NCBI GenBank assembly: GCA_017622495.1
Contig: JAGAQY010000002.1
Span: forward strand, 1-64,000
DNA: 64,000 bases
Direction: 5' to 3'
Origin: Bacteroidaceae bacterium
GTDB lineage: Bacteria; Bacteroidota; Bacteroidia; Bacteroidales; Bacteroidaceae
Of this stretch, positions 26,223 through 33,759 are shown one piece after another (the stretch's first letter is position 1; each line of letters opens with the position of its first letter). The notes under the pieces were generated by a model that did not search any database, was not told the DNA's origin, and saw nothing but the letters and a program-made list of their open reading frames with translations. The position numbers and the translations under genes were made by a program.

Positions 26223-27080
26223 CTAAGTTTCTCTAAACTTCTTTGGGGTTATGCCTGTATGTGTCCTGAAGTAGCGGGTGAAAGCTGATTGCTCGCTGAA
26301 TCCGAGTTCGTGAGCTATCTGCTGGATGCTCTTGTGTTGTTCGTATGACAATAGTATTTTTGCTTTGATGATGACGTGGCGGCTTATCCAGTCGCTGGCG
26401 GCAATGCCTGTGGTTTGCTTGATGACGGTGGCGAAGTACTTGGGGGTAAGGCAGAGTAGATTGGCGTAGAATGACACCTCGCGCGACTCGCGGTAGTGCG
26501 TTGCCACGGCATCGTAGAAGCGCTCGAAGAGCTGTTCGTGTAGCAGTGTCTGTTTGGGGACTTCGGGGTATGCGTTGCGGATGAACTCGTCGCTCAGTGA
26601 AGCTATGATATTGATGAATGAAATCATGAGTTCGTCTGCATTAGAGTGGCTGCAGTCGGATAGATGTTGTAGGAACTTGAGGCCTGCGTACATCGTGTCG
26701 AACTGTTGTGGGGTAAGCTTCAGAGTGGGGGTATGTATGATGTGTTGATATTTCCCCAATACACCAGCTCTATTCAGTTGCGAAAGATATTTCTTGGGTA
26801 CGAATACGGACAGCACTTCATAGTCGGGGCTGATGCTGCTGTGTGATAGTACACGGTCGGGGAGCAGCCAGCATATCTCGCCAGCATGTAGGTCGCAGGG
26901 CTTGTAGTTGTAGTAGCCGTGTGCCTCGCCCTTACGGCACATACCTATATAATAATAGGGTGAGTGATAGTCTTGGTGAAGGAATGGCACTAATGACACT
27001 CCCTCCAATACGGCAACGCGGTCGGTAAGTCTTCCGGTTCTCACAAGGTCTATCAATTCTTGCATCTTGTCTTTATCCAT
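26223..27080 (-). CDS. AraC family transcriptional regulator
   Basis: The 285-residue regulator has an N-terminal cupin-like sensor domain (residues 10-140, with VPFLHQDYHSPYYYIGMC and GEICWLLPDRVLSHS) and a C-terminal pair of helix-turn-helix motifs. The second shows the AraC signature IQQIAHELGFSEQSAFTRYFRTHTGITPKKF (residues about 250-282). Such proteins usually respond to a small molecule and act on nearby genes. It is divergent from the gene pair starting at 27237, which is its most likely target. I see no clear operator. A minus-strand TAACTTTA at about 27105-27112 may be its -7 box. Confidence 0.9.
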   Translation of the reverse strand: MDKDKMQELIDLVRTGRLTDRVAVLEGVSLVPFLHQDYHSPYYYIGMCRKGEAHGYYNYKPCDLHAGEICWLLPDRVLSHSSISPDYEVLSVFVPKKYLSQLNRAGVLGKYQHIIHTPTLKLTPQQFDTMYAGLKFLQHLSDCSHSNADELMISFINIIASLSDEFIRNAYPEVPKQTLLHEQLFERFYDAVATHYRESREVSFYANLLCLTPKYFATVIKQTTGIAASDWISRHVIIKAKILLSYEQHKSIQQIAHELGFSEQSAFTRYFRTHTGITPKKFRET

Positions 27081-27201
27081 TGTAACAGAAGTGCTTTGGA
27101 CGGCATAAAGTTACAAACTTTTATTCATATGACCGTTCATAATCCGACCTTTTGCACAATTTTTCCATACATTTGATAAGCGTTTTATTGTTCTATGTTT
27201 T

Positions 27202-27209
27202 TATCTTTG
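27202..27209 (+). promoter_or_regulatory. -7 promoter box of the 27237/27602 gene pair
   Basis: TATCTTTG matches TAnnTTTG and lies 27 bases before the ATG at 27237. Confidence 0.55.
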
Positions 27210-27236
27210 CCATCGAAACGTTAAATAGTATGTGCC

Positions 27237-27605
27237 ATGAGAAAACTATTGTTATTGTTGTTGATGTCTGTTTCGGTGCTGATGGTACAGGCTGGCGTAT
27301 ATCATTACTTGACATTTGAGAAAACTGACGGGGAAAAAGTTTCCATCGATGTGTCTTCGTTGACGTTGGCCATCGATGGAAACACACTGACTGCAGGTTC
27401 TGAGTCGTTTATGATAGGAGATTTGGCCAAGATGTATTTCTCGGCTTCTGATGAGACAACGGTGACGGGTATTGACACCTACTTGCTGGAAGAGGCTGCC
27501 GAGATCTATGACCTGAAGGGTAACCGCGTGTCAAAACTTCAAGCGAAGGATGGGGTGTATGTGGTTAAGACAAAGGACGGAAACTATAAGTTGGTGAAGA
27601 AATGA
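27237..27605 (+). CDS. Small secreted protein with C-terminal sorting-like tail
   Basis: I do not recognise a named family. The 122-residue product has a signal peptide (RKLLLLLLMSVSVLMVQA). A short beta module follows, of the kind that precedes larger domains in Bacteroidales exoproteins (KVSIDVSSLTLAIDGNTLTA ... IGDLAKMYFS). The C-terminus (AEIYDLKGNRVSKLQ ... GVYVVKTKDGNYKLVKK) resembles type IX secretion sorting domains. Its stop codon overlaps the start of the next gene (ATGA), so the two are translationally coupled. The middle module looks related to the N-terminus of that next protein, so the pair may work together at the surface. Confidence 0.65.
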   Translation: MRKLLLLLLMSVSVLMVQAGVYHYLTFEKTDGEKVSIDVSSLTLAIDGNTLTAGSESFMIGDLAKMYFSASDETTVTGIDTYLLEEAAEIYDLKGNRVSKLQAKDGVYVVKTKDGNYKLVKK

Positions 27606-29836
27606 AAAAGATACTGACCTCTATATGTGCTCTCGTGTTGGCGATAGCAGCTGGAGCACAGACTCTGCATGTGAAGGTGGGTAACGTGACTTATTTGTTT
27701 CCTGCCTCGCAAACAGGCGATATGACTTATGCCGATGGTACTGCGCTCACTGTCATGGGAAAGACCTTTGTGTTGTCTGAAGTCAGTGGAATGATGGTAG
27801 ATGACACCCCTGTGACCGACAATCAGGTAGATATTACCTACAATGACACCTCTGCTGTAGTAACCGTAGCCGGCAATGTGGCTCAATACGTGACACCTGT
27901 TGTCATCGGAGCCTATGTCACCATCGAGCAAAGCAATACGGACGCTGTGGACGGTGACGAGATTACCTATCAGCTAAGCGGTAAATCGGCCGATGGGCAG
28001 TTTGCGCTCTCTGGACTATATAAATGTACGATAGCGCTATCGGGTGTAGACCTGACCTGTGCATCGGGGCCTGCCATCAACATTGCCAATAAGAAACGTA
28101 TTCAGCTCAGCGCAAAGAGAGACACGGAGAATACATTGGCCGACTGCACTGGCGGTGTTCATAAAGGTTGCATCTATTCGAAGGGACAATTGCAACTACA
28201 GGGAAACGGTACATTGAATGTCATCGGTAATACCGAACATGCCATCAAAAGTGCCGACTATATTGAAGTGAAGAACCTGACGCTGAACATTGCTGGCTCG
28301 GTGGGCGACGGAATCAATTGTAACGGCTACTTTCAGATGGAGAGTGGCACGCTGACGATGACTGGCACCGGCGATGAGGGCATACAGTGTGACCTCGATG
28401 GTACTACAGCCACAGCTGCCACCGACGATGACCATACTGATGAGGATACGGGTAGCATCTATATAGATGGTGGAACACTGACCGTCACAGGTTCGGCTAC
28501 TGCAGCCAAGTGTGTCAAGGCTGAGGGTGACATCGTAGTCAGTGGTGGAGCGGTGATGCTCAATGCCGATGGCGACATTGACCTTACAGATACCAGCGAT
28601 ATCTCCTATACTGCTGGTTTCAAGGCTGATGGAGGCTTTACGCAGTGTGGTGGCGACATCACTATTGTCGTGAATGGGGCAGCAGGACGCGGTATTGCTT
28701 GTGACGGTGTATTTGCCACTGCCTCGTCAAGCACAGGCGTACTGACCATTACCAATAAAGGTGCTACCAGTTCGTCAAGTACTTACTTCTGCACTGCCAA
28801 GGGTATCAAGGCTGGCGAGGTAGCCATCAATGGCGGTACGATAAATGTTGCTATGGCTGGGGCTGCCAGCAAGGGCATCAAGGCCGATAGTGGTAATATG
28901 GTCATCAGCGGAGGTGTCATCTCAGTAGAGTGTACAGGAGCAGGAGCTACAGACCAGACAGCCAGTGACGGTAAGGGATGCGCGGGACTTGATGCCGACT
29001 ACGATATGACAATCTCGGGAGGCACCATCACACTCCTTAGTACGGGTACTGGAGGAAAAGGACTGAAATGCGATAGCACACTGACCATCACTGGAGGTGT
29101 CCTCAATGCCACAGCTTCGGGAGGCAACTACAGCTCTGGCAGCTACTCGGCATCGGCCAAGGCCATTAAGGCAGGTACCAAAGTTGCGACTGGGGAGAGT
29201 GGTTCGACAAGTGGAAGCAGTAATAGGCCTGGAAGACCGGGTGGCAGTAATACTACGACGTATACCTACTCAGGAGGTCTTGTTGTCAATGGAGGTACAA
29301 TCATAGCTATTGCTAAGAGTCATGAGGCCATAGAATCGAAGAGTACCATCACGATTACCGATGGATATGTCTATGCGGAGTCGAGCGACGATGCTATCAA
29401 TTCGGGTAGTGACTTTACCATCAGCGGTGGTTATGTGATGGGCAATAGTACGGGCAATGATGCCCTTGATGCCAATGGCAATTTCTATGTCAAGGGAGGC
29501 AATGTGTTTGCTGTTGCCGCCTCAAGTCCTGAGGTGGGGTTCGATGCCAATACCGAGGGTGGTTACAAACTATATGTCACTGGTGGTAATGTGGTGGCTA
29601 TCGGTGGACTCGAAAGCGGAAGTAGTCTTAGCGGAGTGACCTCGAAGTCGGCTTCCTACAGTAAGGGCAGCTGGTATGCCTTCCAAAGCGGTGGTGCCAC
29701 ACAGTTCCACTTCAAGGTACCCTCCAATAGCAGGATGCCAAGCAAAATGACTATCATTTCCGGTAGCACACCGTCGGTATCTACCGCGTCATCCGTTACC
29801 GGCAATATCTGGAATGGCTATGGCCAAGCAGACTGA
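27602..29836 (+). CDS. Secreted Cthe_2159-like carbohydrate-binding beta-helix protein
   Basis: The 744-residue protein has a signal peptide (KKILTSICALVLAIAAGAQ), then a short beta module (to about residue 75) like the one in the preceding small protein. A long stretch of repeated beta-helix rungs follows, with phrases such as IYIDGGTLTVTGSATAAKCVKAEGDIVVSGG, SGGTITLLSTGTGGKGLKC and SDDAINSGSDFTISGG. This matches the Cthe_2159 carbohydrate-binding family (parallel beta-helix, Ca-dependent polygalacturonate/cellulose binding in the founding member). A Gly/Ser/Arg-Pro linker (GSSNRPGRPGGSN, about residue 540) interrupts the helix. No lipobox or clear sorting tail is present. The start overlaps the previous stop by 4 bases. 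Confidence 0.8.
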   Translation: MKKILTSICALVLAIAAGAQTLHVKVGNVTYLFPASQTGDMTYADGTALTVMGKTFVLSEVSGMMVDDTPVTDNQVDITYNDTSAVVTVAGNVAQYVTPVVIGAYVTIEQSNTDAVDGDEITYQLSGKSADGQFALSGLYKCTIALSGVDLTCASGPAINIANKKRIQLSAKRDTENTLADCTGGVHKGCIYSKGQLQLQGNGTLNVIGNTEHAIKSADYIEVKNLTLNIAGSVGDGINCNGYFQMESGTLTMTGTGDEGIQCDLDGTTATAATDDDHTDEDTGSIYIDGGTLTVTGSATAAKCVKAEGDIVVSGGAVMLNADGDIDLTDTSDISYTAGFKADGGFTQCGGDITIVVNGAAGRGIACDGVFATASSSTGVLTITNKGATSSSSTYFCTAKGIKAGEVAINGGTINVAMAGAASKGIKADSGNMVISGGVISVECTGAGATDQTASDGKGCAGLDADYDMTISGGTITLLSTGTGGKGLKCDSTLTITGGVLNATASGGNYSSGSYSASAKAIKAGTKVATGESGSTSGSSNRPGRPGGSNTTTYTYSGGLVVNGGTIIAIAKSHEAIESKSTITITDGYVYAESSDDAINSGSDFTISGGYVMGNSTGNDALDANGNFYVKGGNVFAVAASSPEVGFDANTEGGYKLYVTGGNVVAIGGLESGSSLSGVTSKSASYSKGSWYAFQSGGATQFHFKVPSNSRMPSKMTIISGSTPSVSTASSVTGNIWNGYGQAD

Positions 29837-29956
29837 CACTACGAAGGATGAGTGTAATGAGAAAACTCTTGGATATATAGATTTACGAAAAACTGACACT
29901 ATTAGACCAACAAAATAAACTAAACGGGTTTCCTATGGGTGAAACCTTGACTTTAG

Positions 29957-30139
29957 GAATCTGTTTGGATTTTATTTCAAGTTTAGTTGAGAGGTATTTT
30001 TGAGCAGATTTGCACTGTTTGGTCGCAGCAAATAGTGGTCTATTTGCAAGAACAAAGAGTGTAAAGATGGTAAAAAGAGCCTCAAATAAACCGAAAAGTA
30101 TAACATAAAACTTATTAGCGGTAAAATCCAAACAGATTC
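29957..30139. mobile_element. MITE-like element with 18-bp inverted ends
   Basis: Perfect 18-bp inverted repeats (GAATCTGTTTGGATTTTA at 29957-29974 and its complement at 30122-30139) bound 183 bases with no open reading frame of interest. I see no target-site duplication. It may be a miniature transposable element or a long stem-loop. Confidence 0.5.
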
Positions 30140-30170
30140 TAAGAAAGATGTGCTGATTAGATAAAAGCAG

Positions 30171-30196
30171 AGAGGGGCGCCATTTGGCGCCCCTCT
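30171..30196. terminator. Strong GC hairpin
   Basis: A perfect 11-bp stem (AGAGGGGCGCC/GGCGCCCCTCT) with an ATTT loop lies between the MITE-like element and the htpG fragment. There is no long T run on either strand, so a terminator role is not certain. Confidence 0.5.
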
Positions 30197-30239
30197 TACG
30201 TTGAGAGTAGTGAAATGCTATCAAAATAAAGTCCTGCGT

Positions 30240-30303
30240 TGCTTCCAATGCCTCTTTGCGTGCCTTGAGGGTAGCTGTCTCCTCAATGATGTGTCTGATC
30301 CTG
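30240..30303 (-). pseudogene. Duplicated fragment of htpG
   Basis: These 64 bases match htpG at 38607-38670 in the same orientation with seven differences. The minus-strand reading, IRHIIEETATLKARKEALEA, parallels LRPINEETATLKAREEALEA of the intact HtpG. No other part of htpG is present. It directly abuts the first copy of the 43-bp palindromic repeat. Confidence 0.75.
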
Positions 30304-30339
30304 ATACTCGTTAACAGCGGATAGCATATCCGCTCTGAC
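30297..30339. repeat. 43-bp palindromic repeat, copy 1
   Basis: This copy is identical to 33497-33539 but for one base, in direct orientation. It contains the hairpin AGCGGATA-gca-TATCCGCT and ends in CTCTGAC. The left outer arm (GTCAGAG) present in copy 2 is missing here, where the htpG fragment joins. Confidence 0.85.
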
Positions 30340-30534
30340 TGGATACCGAATGAGTTAAAGTCAAAAATCCAACTGATTTGTTGTTTTTACGCTCACCTTG
30401 CAGTATATTTGTGGCGATGATATGGCTGCAAGGCTATGCATAAGATATTTTGTGGAAATAGGAACGTTATGCTCTCTGATGGTATAGAAACCTGAGATAT
30501 TAATAGAATAAGATTGATTATTGCGTTAACATAT
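30340..30534 (+). promoter_or_regulatory. Leader of the transglutaminase lipoprotein gene
   Basis: The leader holds CGTTATGCTCTCT at 30465-30477 and AAACCTGAGA at 30488-30497. The same two blocks, with further similarity before them, occur before the second gene of this island at 31967-31998. I see no protein gene in this interval. Confidence 0.5.
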
Positions 30535-31800
30535 ATGAGAAAAACATCTAGTTATTTAATAGTTCTTCTATGTTTGATTGGTTTCGGGCTGTGTTGTTGT
30601 ACCCCTGAGAACGTTATTACGCCAGATGTAGATGATGGTACAGTGCTTGTTGTTGATTCGATAAAGCCCGATAATCCTATGGTATATGCTCAAGGTGGGA
30701 ACGTAGTAATAAATATCAGTTCTAATAGACTGTGGAACTATTCGTTGTTACAGGAGAGTGATAGTAATTGGGTTCGAATAGAACGATGCAATGATTCCTT
30801 GTCAGTGACCACATTGAAAAATCTTACAAATGTGACTAGAAGTGCAGGAATAAGAATTTGTAGTGGAAAGAAGTCAGTTGATTTGGAAATATGCCAATTT
30901 CCTGATATCATAAAAAGAACGGCATTAAAGGAACGTAAAATAAAGAATTATTTAACTGTTTCTTATGACATGATGAATTTTGCACGTCTGGTCTTTGTCT
31001 TGCCTGTTCCGCAATCTAATATGTACCAAGATGTAACTCAGTTGAATTATCGTGATGCAGACCTTTTAACGACTTCAGATGGTGAATTGTCCTATATCAG
31101 GAAGAATTATGAAAATGGTTTTCCGCAATCAGGCGAAATATGTATTTATGAGGATTTTGCGCTTAAGTCATATACTATAAAAACAGACTTTAGTGCGATA
31201 AAATCATATATACCTATTAATAGAGAATCTGATGTTTATAAAAAATATACAGTTGCAGACGGAGATTATATTGTTCCCGATAATCCAGAGATACAGAGTG
31301 TGGCTGATAAACTATGGAGCGAGGCAAAAGAGGATATCATAACGTATGCAAGATTGTGTTACGAACATGTGGCTAAAACCCTATTATACTTGTATCCAGG
31401 TACAGGGCTTTATCCTTTAAGTGATATTTTAAAGAATGGTGGAGGGGATTGTGGAAATCAAGCTTCGGTTTATATTTCTCTACTTCGCAATAAAGGTATT
31501 CCTGCACGACATGTGGTGATGATTCGTACAGATAATACATTCCATGTTCGTTCAGAGTTCTTTCTGGCTGGATACGGCTGGATTCCTGTGGATGTAAATG
31601 CAAAGAACTTTGATGCTCGTGGAGATTACTTCGGCAAGACTTATAGTGATGAGATAGTGATGAATACTGATGTTAATATTGATGTTATGCTGGACTCTAC
31701 AGAAAGTGGTAATATTGCTTTATTGCAGACGTACGCTTGCTGGTATTGGTGGACAGCACCATGTAACGTGACATTCAACTTGGTTACAAGAGAATATTGA
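30535..31800 (+). CDS. Lipoprotein with BACON-like and transglutaminase-like domains
   Basis: The 421-residue product has a signal peptide ending in a cysteine-rich lipobox (GFGLCCC), a BACON-like beta-sandwich (roughly residues 35-115, with SNRLWNYSLLQESDSNWVRIE) and a papain-fold transglutaminase-like domain. The catalytic triad is visible: Cys306 in GGGDCGNQ, His337 in TFHVRSEFF and Asp353 in WIPVDVN. Such domains in Bacteroidetes surface proteins are usually peptidases or amidases of unknown substrate. The ATG at 30535 starts the signal peptide; the frame opens 21 bases earlier without signal character. The gene is visibly AT-richer than its flanks and lies between two 43-bp direct repeats, which suggests acquisition by transfer. 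Confidence 0.78.
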   Translation: MRKTSSYLIVLLCLIGFGLCCCTPENVITPDVDDGTVLVVDSIKPDNPMVYAQGGNVVINISSNRLWNYSLLQESDSNWVRIERCNDSLSVTTLKNLTNVTRSAGIRICSGKKSVDLEICQFPDIIKRTALKERKIKNYLTVSYDMMNFARLVFVLPVPQSNMYQDVTQLNYRDADLLTTSDGELSYIRKNYENGFPQSGEICIYEDFALKSYTIKTDFSAIKSYIPINRESDVYKKYTVADGDYIVPDNPEIQSVADKLWSEAKEDIITYARLCYEHVAKTLLYLYPGTGLYPLSDILKNGGGDCGNQASVYISLLRNKGIPARHVVMIRTDNTFHVRSEFFLAGYGWIPVDVNAKNFDARGDYFGKTYSDEIVMNTDVNIDVMLDSTESGNIALLQTYACWYWWTAPCNVTFNLVTREY

Positions 31801-31966
31801 TGTCGCTCTGTTAGATGTTTTCTGTTTGCTCACGTGTTAATGCTGTTTTTTATGTGTCTCGTATAAGATTTATCTCCAAGAAATTTCATAAGTAAAATAA
31901 ACTTGCTACCTTTGTCTTGATAATTCGTTTTTAGCGTATTGTCAAGACATTTTGGTAAAATAGAAG
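31801..31966. other. AT-rich non-coding interval
   Basis: I see no gene here; only the similarity to the leader of the preceding gene begins near its right end (around 31945). Confidence 0.5.
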
Positions 31967-32123
31967 CGTTATGCTCTCTTTAAACTGAAAACCTGAGAAA
32001 TTTTCAAGAAAACAAGAGGACGGCATGATGGTTCTACGCGTTTCGCGTGGACTGTTATTTCCATTTCTTTGTTTTCGGGTTTTCTCAGGACCTTCAGTTT
32101 AGACGTGGCATTTCAGTCCACGT
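31967..32123 (+). ncRNA. Structured leader with alternative hairpins
   Basis: After the block CGTTATGCTCTCT, TAAACTGAA/TTCAGTTTA (31981-31989 with 32093-32101) and CCTGAGAAA/TTTCTCAGG (31992-32000 with 32081-32089) form a 121-base nested stem that also contains GAAAACAA/TTGTTTTC and TCTACGCG-ttt-CGCGTGGA. A second hairpin, ACGTGG/CCACGT, follows at 32103-32123. CGTGGACTG (32046-32054) can pair perfectly with CAGTCCACG (32114-32122), which would disrupt both. This layout resembles an attenuator or riboswitch. Confidence 0.5.
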
Positions 32124-32184
32124 TTCTTTATTCTATAATTAATGCTCTTTTAGGACTGAGGGGGCAGCAAAAACTTATAGTAAT

Positions 32185-33258
32185 ATGAGAAGTTTTTTAC
32201 GTAAAGGAATGGCAGCGTGTGCTGCAGTGTTGATGGGTGTTAATGTAATGGCACAGGATAATGTATTTATGGAGAGAACTGATATAAAGTTTACTCCTGA
32301 ATGGTATTACTTTATACAGCCTAATTTGGATGTAGATAAAGACTGTAGATTGGTGTTCCCTCTTACAGAGGAAGTTGAAATCAATTATGGGTCAGATGGT
32401 GTGCAAACATCAACCGTTCAACTAGGTTTTCAAGTTTTTAATAAAAACATGGAAGTCGAGAAAGAACTTAAAATGTTTACTGTAGATGAGGCTCTTAATA
32501 CACGCCTTCGTGTTCGTGAAGATTATGCAAATGGTAGTTGGGTTTCATCAAATGATATAGACTCATATCCATTATATAATCTTCCTTTTTTTATGTATTA
32601 TAGCGCGAATCGTAATATTTCATCTGCGGCTGCAGTGTCCCAAAGCTTGTTTAATGATGATGATAAGTTTGAGGTGATTGTTCCAGTTTTTGGAGGTGAA
32701 GTTGTAGAGCATCAAGAGGGAAGCTCTTATCGTTACAAATATATTAATTATGTCATTACATCATTTAAGATTGTTAGTGAAACAGGTGAGATATTATACA
32801 CCTTAAATGCTGGAAGTAATATGTTCTTTGTAGCTGGTGAAGTTGGCGGTGAACATCAAATTATAAATATTGGCGATAAGACTTACTTGATTTTGAAGGT
32901 TGGGCGCATGGATACAAGTAATTCATCATGGAAGTATGGCGACACTTATCGTTGGTACGAAATCAGTAAAGAGGCTAATAGTGTTAATTTAGTACGTGAG
33001 GTGCGCGGTGGTATGAATATCCGTCCTACCCTTGCTGACCGCGATGCGCAGATTACCATCACATTGGATGACGAGAGTAATGTGGCTCGCGAACTCATCA
33101 TCACTGGCGTGAATGGTCAGTTGGTGGAGCGCCGCGCAATCCCTGCAGGGGAAAATACGGTACAGGTGAGTGCAGCAATGATGCGCAGTGGAATGTATAA
33201 TTTTACTTTGCAAAAGAAAGGTGAGATAGTTGATAACGGCAAGGTAATCGTAAAGTAA
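32185..33258 (+). CDS. Secreted protein with C-terminal sorting-like domain
   Basis: I do not recognise the main domain. The 357-residue product has a signal peptide (LRKGMAACAAVLMGVNVMAQ) and a beta-rich body of about 250 residues (residues 25-270). The C-terminal 75-80 residues (ITITLDDESNVARELIITGVNGQLVERR ... GMYNFTLQKKGEIVDNGKVIVK) resemble a type IX secretion sorting domain. The body is AT-rich, whereas the last about 260 bases are markedly GC-richer with host-like codons, as if the tail had been joined or exchanged. Its leader shares motifs with that of the transglutaminase gene, and both lie between the 43-bp direct repeats. Confidence 0.68.
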   Translation: MRSFLRKGMAACAAVLMGVNVMAQDNVFMERTDIKFTPEWYYFIQPNLDVDKDCRLVFPLTEEVEINYGSDGVQTSTVQLGFQVFNKNMEVEKELKMFTVDEALNTRLRVREDYANGSWVSSNDIDSYPLYNLPFFMYYSANRNISSAAAVSQSLFNDDDKFEVIVPVFGGEVVEHQEGSSYRYKYINYVITSFKIVSETGEILYTLNAGSNMFFVAGEVGGEHQIINIGDKTYLILKVGRMDTSNSSWKYGDTYRWYEISKEANSVNLVREVRGGMNIRPTLADRDAQITITLDDESNVARELIITGVNGQLVERRAIPAGENTVQVSAAMMRSGMYNFTLQKKGEIVDNGKVIVK

Positions 33259-33279
33259 ACTGGTAGTCTATATGGTGAG

Positions 33280-33310
33280 AGGAGGGGGCTTAAGAAATCC
33301 CCCTCCTTTT
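33280..33310 (+). terminator. Rho-independent terminator
   Basis: The stem AGGAGGGGG/CCCCCTCCT is followed by TTTT just after the secreted protein gene. Confidence 0.8.
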
Positions 33311-33368
33311 AGTGTGTTGTCATTTATAGATTTATTACCTGTAAGTTTTATAAACCGAATATTATTGC

Positions 33369-33376
33369 TACTTTTG
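33369..33376 (+). promoter_or_regulatory. Possible -7 promoter box
   Basis: TACTTTTG fits TAnnTTTG and lies 22 bases before a short ORF at 33399. Confidence 0.35.
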
Positions 33377-33398
33377 TTGATTGTAAATGATAGAGTCT

Positions 33399-33524
33399 AT
33401 GAAAAAAACAATCTTGTTCTTCCGTCACGGCGGATATTCCTATCCGCCGTTTTTCGTTCCTTTGGATTTGCAATCCCTTAATTATTGCGGGTCAGAGATC
33501 CTGATACTCATTAACAGCGGATAG
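33399..33524 (+). CDS. Possible 41-residue peptide over REP-like hairpins
   Basis: The frame reads MKKTILFFRHGGYSYPPFF and on to LILINSG, then TAG inside the 43-bp repeat. A -7 box precedes it. However, the sequence is built from short palindromes (GGCGGATA-ttcc-TATCCGCC, GGATT-tgc-AATCC, AGCGGATA-gca-TATCCGCT), and the reading frame could be a by-product. It could be a leader peptide or nothing. Confidence 0.2.
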   Translation: MKKTILFFRHGGYSYPPFFVPLDLQSLNYCGSEILILINSG

Positions 33525-33539
33525 CATATCCGCTCTGAC
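33491..33539. repeat. 43-bp palindromic repeat, copy 2 (complete)
   Basis: This copy has an outer stem GTCAGAG/CTCTGAC and an inner hairpin AGCGGATA-gca-TATCCGCT. It matches copy 1 at 30297-30339 with one difference over 43 bases. The two copies bound the AT-rich two-gene island. Confidence 0.85.
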
Positions 33540-33759
33540 GTTTTTTAAGTTAAACATCTCTCATCTTTAATATAAATAACTCTTTCCGAATAGGTTGTCC
33601 GGCTGTCCTTGTCGGGTGTAATGGATTGTGATATAGTGTATAAGCAAGGACAACCTGGGATGTCCCCAGGCTGTCCTCCCTTCTTTCTTTTTCCCTTATC
33701 CCTCAAGGTAACCGAGTCTCAGTGACGAAGTCACTAACCATCGTCCATCAATCCTCAAC

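Noticed and set aside
29883..30248. A 121-codon minus-strand frame
   Set aside because: It spans the MITE-like element and a hairpin, begins within the htpG relic, and has no coding character.
27237..33258. Firm claim that the organism has a type IX secretion system
   Set aside because: Only sorting-like tails are visible; no Por/Gld component gene is in the window.
30297..33539. Direct repeats as integrase attachment sites
   Set aside because: No integrase gene lies between them, and the repeat is itself a palindrome of REP type, so att sites are not supported.
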